Shown here: piece by piece, positions 17,613-25,337 of the stretch
Layout of the letters: each line of letters opens with the position of its first letter
Numbering within the stretch: the first letter of the stretch is position 1
DNA from: Planctomycetaceae bacterium
Lineage (GTDB): Bacteria > Planctomycetota > Phycisphaerae > Sedimentisphaerales > UBA12454
DNA: 64,000 bases
Reading direction: 5' to 3'
Assembly: GCA_021371795.1 (NCBI GenBank)
Contig: JAJFVK010000021.1
Span: forward strand, 61,467-125,466
Made by a program: the position numbers and the translations under genes
Notes under the pieces: generated by a model
What the model saw: only the letters and a program-made list of their open reading frames with translations
The model's database searches: none
What the model was told of the DNA's origin: nothing

Positions 17613-18842
17613 ATGAGCGAAACGAATTACGACTCGATTTTTGGCAAGCTTGTTCTCGATCAGGGCTTTTGCACTGAAGACGAACTGACATACTGCAAAA
17701 AGCAGCTCAAGGACAGAGCCGCGGAGAATCCCGCCACCCTTGAGCAGTTGTTACTGTCTAACCGTTTCATCACTCCGAATCAGGCAAAACGAGTCAAGCA
17801 GGTTTCAAAAGAGAGCACAAAAGAAGGTGCTGCCGAGCAGATTCCCGGCTATAAAGTTCTGGGCAAACTCGGAGCAGGCGCAATGGCTATCGTTTACAAA
17901 GGCAGACAAATCAGTCTCGACAGAATTGTCGCCATAAAGATATTACCCCGCAGATTCAGTGAAAATCCCGATTATGTGAAGAGATTCTATAAAGAGGGAA
18001 AAGCGGCTGCAAAGCTGAACCATAACAACATCGTTGGGGCTTACGACGTAGGCGAGGCCGGCGGATACCATTATTTCGTAATGGAATATGTCGAAGGCAA
18101 AACTCTTTACGAAGACCTTTCCAAGGGCAAAATTTTCACGGAGTCGGAAGCTGTGGCGATTACAATGCAGGTTGCAAGCGCGCTTGCTCACGCTCACGCA
18201 AAAGGCCTGATACACCGTGACGTTAAGCCGAAAAATATAATGATAAACAGCGCAGGAATCGTCAAGCTGGCGGATTTGGGTTTAGCTCGCGATACTGACG
18301 ATGTTGAACTGGCCAAAAGCGAAGCCGGCAAAGCGTTCGGCACACCGTATTATATTTCGCCGGAACAGATTAGGGGCGAGATTGACATTGACGGCAGATG
18401 CGATATTTATTCGCTGGGCGCAACTTTTTATCACATGGTTACTGGCAGAGTGCCGTTCGAGGCGACAACGCCGTCGGAAGTTATGCGAAAGCATTTGAAA
18501 GAGCCTCTTATACCTCCCGACCACATTAATACCGCTCTTTCGGCCGGCTGTTCGGAAGTTATCGAGATGATGCTCGAGAAGAACAAGCACGAAAGATACG
18601 CTTCAGCGGAAGAATTGCTGACGGATTTGGAAGCTGTTCGCAAAGGTGAACCGCCGCTGGCGGCAAGAAGGAAGTTTAATCTTCAGGATCTTCAACAGCT
18701 TCAGGAAGGCCAATCGATTGAGGTTGAAGAAGTTGCGGACCAGGATGCCATGATTAGCAGATATAAGGTATTAACGGTTATTTTAGGTTCTGTGATTTTG
18801 GTTTTGATATTGCTTGTTGTGTTCCTTTTCGCGCAAAGGTAA
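17613..18842 (+). CDS. Hanks-type Ser/Thr protein kinase with C-terminal membrane anchor
   Basis: 409 residues from the ATG at 17613; a GTG 18 bases upstream is also in frame. Residues 1-65 (GKLVLDQGFCTEDELTYCKK...) resemble the small helical domain found at the N terminus of GspE-type ATPases. The kinase domain runs from about 80: glycine loop LGAGAMAIVYKG, Lys109 in VAIKIL, catalytic HRDVKPKN (about 199), LADLGLARD in place of DFG, activation-segment end GTPYYISPEQIRG. One membrane helix (VLTVILGSVILVLILLVVFL) lies at the very C terminus, so the kinase is cytoplasmic and tail-anchored. The next gene starts 25 bases downstream. Confidence 0.88.
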   Translation: MSETNYDSIFGKLVLDQGFCTEDELTYCKKQLKDRAAENPATLEQLLLSNRFITPNQAKRVKQVSKESTKEGAAEQIPGYKVLGKLGAGAMAIVYKGRQISLDRIVAIKILPRRFSENPDYVKRFYKEGKAAAKLNHNNIVGAYDVGEAGGYHYFVMEYVEGKTLYEDLSKGKIFTESEAVAITMQVASALAHAHAKGLIHRDVKPKNIMINSAGIVKLADLGLARDTDDVELAKSEAGKAFGTPYYISPEQIRGEIDIDGRCDIYSLGATFYHMVTGRVPFEATTPSEVMRKHLKEPLIPPDHINTALSAGCSEVIEMMLEKNKHERYASAEELLTDLEAVRKGEPPLAARRKFNLQDLQQLQEGQSIEVEEVADQDAMISRYKVLTVILGSVILVLILLVVFLFAQR

Positions 18843-18867
18843 TGGCATTTCCTGTTTTGGAGTTTGT

Positions 18868-19884
18868 ATGACTAAAGGCGGAGCCAATTTTACAGCACAG
18901 GAACTTGCGTTAGTTTTAAGTCATTACGACATTGGCATAATCCAGCGGATTAAATCCCTCACTGGCGGCAGTAAACGCGCACCAAAACAAATTATCGTTT
19001 CGGACAAAGGCAGATATTTTCTCAAACGGCGGACAACCTGCAAAGATACACGAACTCGGATTGAATTTGCGCATTCCGTGCAGAACATTTTGATTGAAAA
19101 ATGTTTTCCGGTTTCAAAACTCCTTCGCACCAAAGACGGCAATAATACATTTTTAGAGCTGGGAAATTACATATATGAACTTTTTGAATTTGCGATGGGC
19201 GTCAGGTTTGATTCCAGAATCGAACTGGTCGAAGACGCCGGCGTAAGACTCGCCATATTCCATCAGATATTGAAAAGCTGCAAGTTTCCGTCAATGTCGC
19301 ACAGGAGCAGTTTTCACAACAGCAAATCTGTGCGGGAACATTTGAAAAAAATCGGTTCTGATGAAGTTACATCGAATCTTATGACCATGTATGATAATTC
19401 GAGTGTAAATGTAAATCAGTTTGGTTTTGACAAATGGCCGAGCGAAATTGTGCACGGTGACTGGCATCCGGGCAATATGCTTGTCGCAGGCGATAAGATA
19501 TCGGCGGTGTTTGATTTTGACTCATTAAATCTTGCGCCGATTTCAACGGACATCGCCAACGGCGCACTTCAGTTTTCCATTATAGGCGGCCGACAGGAAA
19601 CTTCCGACTGGCCGGACTTTCTGGACGAAACAAAATTTAACGCGTTTTTAACCGGCTATTGCAAAGCGAATCCGATAAGCGAAGACGAATTAAAATCGCT
19701 GCCGGATTTGATGATTGAAACGCTTATAGCGGAGGCAGTTCTACCAATCGCCGCAACAGGGTATTTCTCTAATTTTTCAGGCACAGATTTTTTAGAAATG
19801 ATTCAACGAAAATGCCTGTGGATTAAAAATAACAAGCAATCGCTCGTAGATGGAATTATGAGCAAAGTCTCTCTAAATCGCTGA
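18868..19884 (+). CDS. APH-fold small-molecule kinase
   Basis: 338 residues from the ATG at 18868, which follows TTGGAG with good spacing; an upstream in-frame start inside the kinase gene is unlikely. The catalytic Brenner motif HGDWHPGN (about 197) and metal site VFDFDSLN are those of the aminoglycoside phosphotransferase / homoserine kinase II / CotS fold. The substrate is unknown. The last eight codons and the stop lie inside the left copy of the 25-bp direct repeat, so the present C terminus was probably shaped by the TA-unit insertion. It is likely co-transcribed with the Ser/Thr kinase. Confidence 0.75.
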   Translation: MTKGGANFTAQELALVLSHYDIGIIQRIKSLTGGSKRAPKQIIVSDKGRYFLKRRTTCKDTRTRIEFAHSVQNILIEKCFPVSKLLRTKDGNNTFLELGNYIYELFEFAMGVRFDSRIELVEDAGVRLAIFHQILKSCKFPSMSHRSSFHNSKSVREHLKKIGSDEVTSNLMTMYDNSSVNVNQFGFDKWPSEIVHGDWHPGNMLVAGDKISAVFDFDSLNLAPISTDIANGALQFSIIGGRQETSDWPDFLDETKFNAFLTGYCKANPISEDELKSLPDLMIETLIAEAVLPIAATGYFSNFSGTDFLEMIQRKCLWIKNNKQSLVDGIMSKVSLNR

Positions 19885-19886
19885 TT
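19862..19886 (+). repeat. Left 25-bp direct repeat of the TA unit
   Basis: Identical to 20623-20647. It encodes the last residues of the APH-fold kinase (SKVSLNR) and its TGA stop. Confidence 0.9.
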
Positions 19887-19899
19887 TTTGAACCAGCAA

Positions 19900-19926
19900 A
19901 AAAAACGGTGTCAGGAGTCGTTTTTT
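19900..19926. terminator. Bidirectional hairpin terminator
   Basis: AAAAAACG (19900-19907) pairs with CGTTTTTT (19919-19926). The A and T runs allow termination in both directions: after the APH gene (+) and at the antitoxin stop codon (-). It lies inside the inserted unit. Confidence 0.65.
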
Positions 19927-20086
19927 ATCTGGAAAGTTTTTTTCGCTTTTGAAGCTTTTTTAATTCCGCAGTTCCACTTTGCCAATATTCCAAAACCTCT
20001 TTAGGCGATTTGCCTTCAAGTTCTTTCTGAACCAACTCCGCCCCGCGTCGTTTCATTTGAACGCAATCAAAAGTTTTAGTTTTCAT
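19925..20086 (-). CDS. Putative antitoxin of a PIN-type TA pair
   Basis: 53 residues, beginning MKTKTFDCVQMKRRGAELVQ, with a middle part KELEGKSPKEVLEYWQSGTA and a very basic tail (LKKLQKRKKLSR). Small proteins of this look (FDCVxMKRRGA, then a W in an acidic helix) are commonly found beside PIN toxins. It is translated from a textbook ribosome site, GGAGGTGAT, lying inside the end of the toxin gene; the two frames overlap by 11 bases. The toxin gene comes first, the reverse of the usual type II order. Autoregulation through the palindrome at 20554-20568 is inference. Confidence 0.7.
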   Translation of the reverse strand: MKTKTFDCVQMKRRGAELVQKELEGKSPKEVLEYWQSGTAELKKLQKRKKLSR

Positions 20087-20555
20087 TTTCTATCACCTCC
20101 GGCGGCGAATATATCGCAATTTTGCCAAAACCATTAAGAGTATTCACAGCGTTATATAACGGGATTTTCTGAAAATTCACTATATGCTTAAAATTCCAAC
20201 TCACTATCAATTCTGCTTTCGACACTGTCGCCATCGCCACATGCATAGCATCGGTAGCATATTTTGCGGATACTATACCGGCCTGAAGATATGCCTGCTG
20301 CAACCGTATTACGCTGTCGGAAATTTCCGCGATTTGAGCAAAAACAAGAAAATTATTAAACAGTTCGAGAACACGTTTAGGCCCGGCCTGTATTTCTTTA
20401 TGTACAAGTTCAGATGTTATAAGTGTGAATATCCCTCTCTCTACAGCATCAAAAAATGCTTTGCTGGCAACATCAAATTCATCGTCAAATACTCCGCCAA
20501 ACACAGATGTATCAGCATAAACCCTTGTATTTCCAGTTTTTATAACAGAAACCAT
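20076..20555 (-). CDS. PIN-domain toxin (putative ribonuclease)
   Basis: 159 residues from ATG 20555. The fold starts with RVYADTSVFGGVFDDEFD (first acidic residue of the PIN site), then SELVHKEIQ (Glu), and YATDAMHVAMATVSKAELIVSWNFKHIVN, which supplies the conserved D and the late N/W-N-F-K-H element. PIN toxins cleave RNA, usually tRNA or mRNA. Another in-frame start at 20591 would place the promoter inside the gene, so 20555 is preferred. That leaves no ribosome site and essentially no leader. Confidence 0.8.
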   Translation of the reverse strand: MVSVIKTGNTRVYADTSVFGGVFDDEFDVASKAFFDAVERGIFTLITSELVHKEIQAGPKRVLELFNNFLVFAQIAEISDSVIRLQQAYLQAGIVSAKYATDAMHVAMATVSKAELIVSWNFKHIVNFQKIPLYNAVNTLNGFGKIAIYSPPEVIENEN

Positions 20556-20568
20556 ACAATGATTGTAT
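20554..20568. promoter_or_regulatory. Palindromic operator candidate ATACAAT-N-ATTGTAT
   Basis: A perfect 7+1+7 palindrome spans the toxin start codon and the -10 box. This is the position expected for an autoregulatory operator of a TA operon. Confidence 0.5.
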
Positions 20569-20591
20569 AATATCAAACAGGCTATTGTCAA
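20562..20591 (-). promoter_or_regulatory. Promoter of the TA operon
   Basis: On the minus strand: TTGACA (20591-20586), then TACAAT (20567-20562) with an 18-base spacer, or TATACA (20569-20564) with 16. The start site falls within a few bases of the toxin ATG (20555), so the transcript should be leaderless. Confidence 0.6.
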
Positions 20592-20616
20592 ATAAAAAAA
20601 GAGCAGACTACGTTAA

Positions 20617-21297
20617 TTACTCGCAAAGTCTCTCTAAATCGCTGATTGTCAAATCGCTCACCGAATCAATAATCAAATCTGCATCTTCAAGCTCATCAGC
20701 AGGATAACTGTTTGTAATCCCTATAATGCGCATTCCGGCTTTTTTTGCCGCGTTAATGCCCCACTGCGAATCTTCGATAACGATACATTGGTCGGCCTGA
20801 ATTTCAGAATGGTTTTTCTTATTGGTTAACTCCAAGGCCTTCAGATAGCCCTCCGGGTCGGGCTTGCCTTTTTCGACATCCTCCGCACAGACAATCACAT
20901 CGAAACAATCCGCAAAATCTGACCCTTCAAGCATCAGTTCAATATCGTCTCTCGAAGCGCCGGAGTAAATGCCAATTTTGATCCCGCCGGTGTTGAGCAT
21001 TTTTATAAATTGCGGAATGCCCTCAATTAAATGTTCCGCGTGCCTGATAAGCTGCTCGAAGAAAATTCCCTTTTGGTCAATCAGCATTTCAATCTGCGGA
21101 GTATCAATATTAAGTTCGAACTTGTCACGAACTGCCTCGAACATCTGCGTGTCCGTGTAACCAAGATACGAAGTATAATACTCGTCTTTGTCGAGCTGAA
21201 CGCCGAATTGCTCCAGAACCTTATTTGTGGCTGCAAAATGAGACGGCTCGGAGTCGGCAATGACTCCGTCAAAATCGAATATAACTGCTTTAACCAT
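20617..21297 (-). CDS. HAD-superfamily hydrolase, beta-phosphoglucomutase-like
   Basis: 226 residues. Motif I FDFDGVIADSEP (nucleophile Asp with the general-acid Asp two residues on), cap region KVLEQFGVQLDKDEYYTSYLGY, motif II GIYSGASRDD, motif III GKPDPEGYLKAL and motif IV VIEDSQWGINAAKKAGM. This pattern fits sugar-phosphate phosphatases and phosphomutases of the PgmB/GPH group; the substrate is not predictable. Its ATG overlaps the stop of the acyl-CoA dehydrogenase gene (TAATG), so it is the last gene of the etf operon. Its final codons fall in the right 25-bp repeat, and the C-terminal Glu was probably acquired through the insertion. Confidence 0.85.
   Translation of the reverse strand: MVKAVIFDFDGVIADSEPSHFAATNKVLEQFGVQLDKDEYYTSYLGYTDTQMFEAVRDKFELNIDTPQIEMLIDQKGIFFEQLIRHAEHLIEGIPQFIKMLNTGGIKIGIYSGASRDDIELMLEGSDFADCFDVIVCAEDVEKGKPDPEGYLKALELTNKKNHSEIQADQCIVIEDSQWGINAAKKAGMRIIGITNSYPADELEDADLIIDSVSDLTISDLERLCE
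20623..20647 (+). repeat. Right 25-bp direct repeat of the TA unit
   Basis: Identical to 19862-19886. On the minus strand it encodes ISDLERLC at the end of the HAD hydrolase. Confidence 0.9.
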
Positions 21298-23099
21298 TAT
21301 TTCTCCGTTGGCACCGCGCCGGCAAGAGCGTCGTACTGCTCAAGCGATGATACATTGCCGCTCATAATGGATTCAATCAGAGATTTAATCAATGAAGCGT
21401 TTTTCGTTATATATCTGCGGGCAAGCAATTCCTTGCGTTTCTTCATACTCATTTTTGTCTGCCCGTTATCACTCTTCGGCGTTTCGACATCGATATCAAC
21501 TTTACCGCTTGCCTGCTCACAGAACAAGTATCCGCAAATAATCGCTATCGCAGTATCAACGAGTTCCCTGCCGTGCAAATCCATATACTCAACGCCCTTT
21601 TCCTTAACATAAACAACAGCCTTGAGCAGAAGTTCGGTATTGGCTTTGAGAATCGCGAGCAAGTCCTGAACCTGCGGTTCGTATTGCTTTTCGGCAAGTT
21701 CCGCGATATATTTTTCACACGTTCCGCTACAAACGCCGCGAACAGCCGCGACAACCTGCAACTGACTTGTGCCTTCATAAATCGTGGTGATTCTTGCGTC
21801 TCTTGCAAGTCTTTCGCACGGATAGTCACGCATAAATCCGCTACCGCCGAGAACCTGAATAGAATTATATGTAACTCTGTTGCACATTTCAGAGCTTAAA
21901 TATTTCGTCATCGGCGTAAGCATACCGGCGTATCTGCCGTAGCGTCTTGAAGCGTCTTTGACTTTCTTCAACTGCTCTTTATCGGCAGGAGGATTAATCT
22001 CGAGCGTCTTGGTATAACTTATATCATAATCAACCACCCTGCTTGTTTCGTAAAGAAGCGCGCGAGCGGTTTCAACTTCTATTTTCATATCGATAACCAA
22101 ATCGCGAACAGCCGGTAATTTTTCAATCGCTCCGCCGAACTGTTTTCTGCTGGCGGCGTAATCTCTTGCGATTCTGTATGCGGCTTCGGCGATACCCAGC
22201 GACTGGCCGGAGATGCCGAGTCTTGCGCCATTCATCAGGCTCATAACATAAGGAGCAAGTCCGCGTCTTCTTTCGCCGACAAGTTCGCACGGCGTGTTAT
22301 CGAAAAACAGCTCGCAGGTTGGCGAACCGTGAATGCCGAGTTTGTCTTCAGTTCTGCGGACGTGAACTGTCGGGCCGCTGTCGCAAACGAAAAGGCTCAA
22401 GCCAAGACCGCCGCTTCTGTCTGGTTCGCTTCTTGCAAGCACAAGCAATACTTCGCCGCAGCCGTTAGTAATGAAGCGTTTTACGCCGTGCAGATACCAC
22501 TGGCCATCATCGCTCTGGAAAGCACGCAGCTTGCAGCTTTGCAAATCGCTGCCCGCGTCCGGTTCGGTAAGAACCATCGCGCCGGTAACTTTACCTGCTG
22601 CGAAATCGTGCAGATATTTTTGTTTTATTTCTTCTGACGCGAAGTAATTAATGGTTTCAGCAATGCCCTGCAAACCGAAAATATTCATTAATGACGCATC
22701 GGCACGCGATACAATTTCAATCGCGATTGAGTAAATGATATTCGGGCAATTCAAACCGCCGAAACGATAAGGCAGTGTAAAGCCCATCACATCGGCCTTT
22801 GCGAGCATATTAATCGATTCTTTAATGCCGTCGGCATATTTTACATTGCCGTCTTCACAAAGATGACTTCCCTGTCTGTCTATACCTTCGCTTCGCGGCC
22901 AGATAAAATCGCCGCTCAATTTTCCGATTGAGTCGAGCACGAGGTCGTAGTTTTCCGTTGCTTCTTTAAGGTTTACCGGTGCGTAGTCGAAATCCTTCGC
23001 GAATTTGAAACCTTCTTCAACAGCGTCCGCCACGCCAGGGATGTCGATATTCCTGAACAAAAACTGTATATCTTCGTTATCTTTATAAAAATTTGCCAT
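21297..23099 (-). CDS. Acyl-CoA dehydrogenase, long C-terminal extension type
   Basis: 600 residues, longer than the ~380 of simple acyl-CoA dehydrogenases and close to the DmdC/AcdA-like subgroup. FAD-binding signatures include GAMVLTEPDAGSDLQS and KRFITNGCGEVLLVLAR. The catalytic Glu is expected in TTIYEGTSQLQVVAAVRG (about residue 440), and LGGSGFMRDYPCERLARDARI precedes it. The final ~150 residues are helical with a charged linker (KVDIDVETPKSDNGQTKMSMK). It oxidises an acyl-CoA and passes electrons to ETF, whose genes lie directly upstream. A minus-strand gap of 120 bases contains an AACCACGAATT repeat. Substrate chain length cannot be told. Confidence 0.9.
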   Translation of the reverse strand: MANFYKDNEDIQFLFRNIDIPGVADAVEEGFKFAKDFDYAPVNLKEATENYDLVLDSIGKLSGDFIWPRSEGIDRQGSHLCEDGNVKYADGIKESINMLAKADVMGFTLPYRFGGLNCPNIIYSIAIEIVSRADASLMNIFGLQGIAETINYFASEEIKQKYLHDFAAGKVTGAMVLTEPDAGSDLQSCKLRAFQSDDGQWYLHGVKRFITNGCGEVLLVLARSEPDRSGGLGLSLFVCDSGPTVHVRRTEDKLGIHGSPTCELFFDNTPCELVGERRRGLAPYVMSLMNGARLGISGQSLGIAEAAYRIARDYAASRKQFGGAIEKLPAVRDLVIDMKIEVETARALLYETSRVVDYDISYTKTLEINPPADKEQLKKVKDASRRYGRYAGMLTPMTKYLSSEMCNRVTYNSIQVLGGSGFMRDYPCERLARDARITTIYEGTSQLQVVAAVRGVCSGTCEKYIAELAEKQYEPQVQDLLAILKANTELLLKAVVYVKEKGVEYMDLHGRELVDTAIAIICGYLFCEQASGKVDIDVETPKSDNGQTKMSMKKRKELLARRYITKNASLIKSLIESIMSGNVSSLEQYDALAGAVPTEK

Positions 23100-23108
23100 T
23101 TTTCAACC

Positions 23109-23147
23109 TATTATTAACCACGAATTAACACGAATTTTCACGAATTA
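23109..23147. repeat. AACCACGAATT-type word repeat
   Basis: AACCACGAATTAACACG followed by AATTTTCACGAATTAAAT: three diverged copies of a CACGAATT word in the etfA-acyl-CoA dehydrogenase gap. The same word family occurs at 8570-8640. Confidence 0.5.
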
Positions 23148-23219
23148 AATATTTTACTTACCAATCGCTAACCCCAACGCGGGGTTTCCGCCACTGCTCC
23201 AACGCTCATGGCTCTGATT

Positions 23220-24248
23220 TTAAACTCTCGCCTTAATAGCTTTAACCATTTTTGGAACGATGTCATTCAGGTCGCCGACAATTTTATAATGCGCTACATC
23301 GAAAATCGGTGCCGTCGGGTCATTGTTAATTGCGATAATCTTCTGGCTGTCGCTCATACCTGCCTGATGCTGAATAGCGCCGCTGATTCCAATCGCAATA
23401 TACAGGCTCGGACGAACGGTTGTACCGGTCTGGCCGACCTGATGGTCGCGGTCGATGAATCCCAAATCGACTGCTGCTCTTGTTGCGCCGGGCGATCCGC
23501 CGAGTGCGTTTGCCAAGTCCCAAACAAGTCTGAAGTTTTCCTTGCTGCCAACGCCTGCGCCGCCTGCGACGACGATTCTCGACGCCTTGAGGTTTACTTT
23601 CTTTCCCTGTTTATGTTCGCGGATGATTTCAACCGGCAAATCGCTTTGCTGAATGGTAATCTTTTCAGCGAAAATCTGGCCTTTGCGTTTCACATCCGGA
23701 ATCGGCATTTGCATAACGCCTTCGCGAACGGTCGCCATCTGCGGCCAGCGGTCGTAATTAATAATCGTCGCGATAATGTTTCCGCCGAACGCGGGACGAA
23801 TCTGCAACAGAAGATTCTTATAAGTTTTGCCCTCCGCCTTGCTCTCGTGGTCGCCAATCTGCAAATCTGTGCAATCGGCAGTCAGACCAGCTTTAATAGC
23901 ACTGGCTACGCGCGGGGCTAAATCTCTTCCGCAGGGCGATGCGCCGTAAATCATAATTTGCGGCTGGTATTTGTGAATCAAATCATCAATAACTTTGGCA
24001 TAACTGTTCGTCTGATAGTGCTCGAGCAGCGGATTTTCGAGAACATAAACGCTGTCCGCTCCATACTGGCAGAGCTTTTCGGCCAAACCTTTAATCTGGT
24101 CGCCGATGAGAACTGCGCCGACTTTTACACCGAGTTTATCGCCGAGCATTCTTGCTCTTCCGAGCAGCTCAAGCCCGATATCCTCAAGTTTGCCTCCGTG
24201 CTGTTCGGCAAACACCCATACTTCGCCTTTGGGATTGACTGAAATCAT
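23220..24248 (-). CDS. etfA: Electron transfer flavoprotein alpha subunit
   Basis: 342 residues. The N-terminal domain opens VWVFAEQHGGKLEDIGLELL. The C-terminal FAD domain has VVAGGAGVGSKENF and the signature VGQTGTTVRPSLYIAIGISG followed by AIQHQAGM. It carries the FAD that accepts electrons from the dehydrogenase downstream. It starts 16 bases after the etfB stop. The alpha-subunit sequence resembles those of anaerobes that pair ETF with a dedicated dehydrogenase; whether this one bifurcates electrons is not decided by what I can see. Confidence 0.94.
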   Translation of the reverse strand: MISVNPKGEVWVFAEQHGGKLEDIGLELLGRARMLGDKLGVKVGAVLIGDQIKGLAEKLCQYGADSVYVLENPLLEHYQTNSYAKVIDDLIHKYQPQIMIYGASPCGRDLAPRVASAIKAGLTADCTDLQIGDHESKAEGKTYKNLLLQIRPAFGGNIIATIINYDRWPQMATVREGVMQMPIPDVKRKGQIFAEKITIQQSDLPVEIIREHKQGKKVNLKASRIVVAGGAGVGSKENFRLVWDLANALGGSPGATRAAVDLGFIDRDHQVGQTGTTVRPSLYIAIGISGAIQHQAGMSDSQKIIAINNDPTAPIFDVAHYKIVGDLNDIVPKMVKAIKARV

Positions 24249-24264
24249 AGAATCATCCTGAATA

Positions 24265-25176
24265 TTAACTAATAGTCTTGTCTGTTATTAATTCGTGAAC
24301 CATATCCGTAATACCGCTGTCTGTCGGCTCGACAGTTTTGCTTTCGCGAGCCGTGAGAACAACACTTTGAATCCTGTTTACTTTCGTAGGTGAGCCGTCT
24401 CTGCCGCACCATTGCAGGTCGGCTTTGAGATTGTCAAGATCCCACTGCTTAATCAAAAGCCCCTGCTTTTCGAGCTCGGCAATTTTCATATCCGCAAGCT
24501 CTTTGAGTTCCGCATCGCTTGCAGATGGGTTGTCTTTTTTAAGCTGTGCCTGAATTTCGACAGGTGTTCTGGCCTTTTTGTATTTCATCAGCCTCTTGGC
24601 GGCTGCGATTCTCGGCTCGTTAGCTTCGTCAATAACTGTCAGCAGCGCGGGCAGTTTGCATTTTACTTCCTGCCAGCCGTTGCCCATATTTCTTCTGGCT
24701 GTGATGGTATTGTTTTCGAGCCCGAGAAGTTCCTGGACATAAGTGATTTGAGGAATGCCAAGTTTTTCGGCAAGCTGCGGGCCAACTTGTGCGGTGTCGC
24801 CGTCGATAGCCTGTCTGCCGCAAAGCACAATATCATAATTAAGCTGCTTTACCGCACAGCTCAAAATATAGCTTGTCGCAAGAGTATCGCTCGCTCCGGC
24901 ACGACGGTCCGTAACAAGAATCGCATCGTCTGCGCCGCGATAAATCGCCTGACGCAAAACTTCGGTCGCTGCGGGTAAACCCATCGTTACAACGGTAACT
25001 TTGCCGCCGAATTTATCTTTAATCTCAAGTGCAAGCTCCAGAGCGTTAAGGTCTTCCGGATTGAAAACAGCCGGCAACGCGCCTCTGTTGACGGTACCGT
25101 CGTCGTTCATCGCCTGGCCTGTAATTTTTTTCGTGTCAGGCACTTGTTTTATTGTTACAACACAGTTATAAGCCAA
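24265..25176 (-). CDS. etfB: Electron transfer flavoprotein beta subunit
   Basis: 303 residues, about 40 longer than typical. The typical core is present: VVTIKQVPDT, FNPEDLNALELALEIKDKFG, GADDAILVTDRRAGASDTLA and LCGRQAIDGDTAQVGPQLAE. The extra length is a charged segment (ARTPVEIQAQLKKDNPSASD to KLEKQG-like region, about residues 205-240) before the C-terminal arm. First gene of the etfB-etfA-dehydrogenase-HAD operon. AAGGAGG precedes the ATG closely, giving a strong ribosome site. Confidence 0.94.
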   Translation of the reverse strand: MAYNCVVTIKQVPDTKKITGQAMNDDGTVNRGALPAVFNPEDLNALELALEIKDKFGGKVTVVTMGLPAATEVLRQAIYRGADDAILVTDRRAGASDTLATSYILSCAVKQLNYDIVLCGRQAIDGDTAQVGPQLAEKLGIPQITYVQELLGLENNTITARRNMGNGWQEVKCKLPALLTVIDEANEPRIAAAKRLMKYKKARTPVEIQAQLKKDNPSASDAELKELADMKIAELEKQGLLIKQWDLDNLKADLQWCGRDGSPTKVNRIQSVVLTARESKTVEPTDSGITDMVHELITDKTIS

Positions 25177-25337
25177 TTTTACCTCCTTGTATAAAGGATT
25201 AATTTTTACTTCTGTACTTCTGTATGGGAAAACCCAAATTTGATACCCTATAAAGACCGGATAGTTTAGCTAAATTAGAAAATATGTCAACCAATAATTC
25301 CAAAATGCAACAAGAGAGATTCGCCATCCTGAAATGA

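Larger units (their letters stand above)
19862..20647. mobile_element. Toxin-antitoxin unit bounded by 25-bp direct repeats
   Basis: The same 25 bases (beginning GCAAAGTCTCTC, ending AATCGCTGATT) occur at 19862-19886 and 20623-20647 in direct orientation, 761 bp apart. The left copy holds the APH stop codon and the right copy holds the last HAD codons. Removing one copy plus the insert restores two convergent genes overlapping in this 25 bp: the HAD frame would then read ...ERLCS and stop in APH sequence. The insert carries only the PIN toxin, its antitoxin, a promoter and a hairpin; no recombinase is present. Insertion with target duplication is the simplest reading, but the mechanism is unknown. 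Confidence 0.65.

Noticed and set aside
18814..18867. Upstream start for the APH-fold kinase within the Ser/Thr kinase gene
   Set aside because: The ATG at 18868 has a good GGAG site; the upstream extension is an out-of-frame reading of the kinase membrane anchor.
20556..20591. Longer toxin start at 20591
   Set aside because: It would place the -35 and -10 boxes and the operator palindrome inside the coding region, and the added residues do not belong to the PIN fold.
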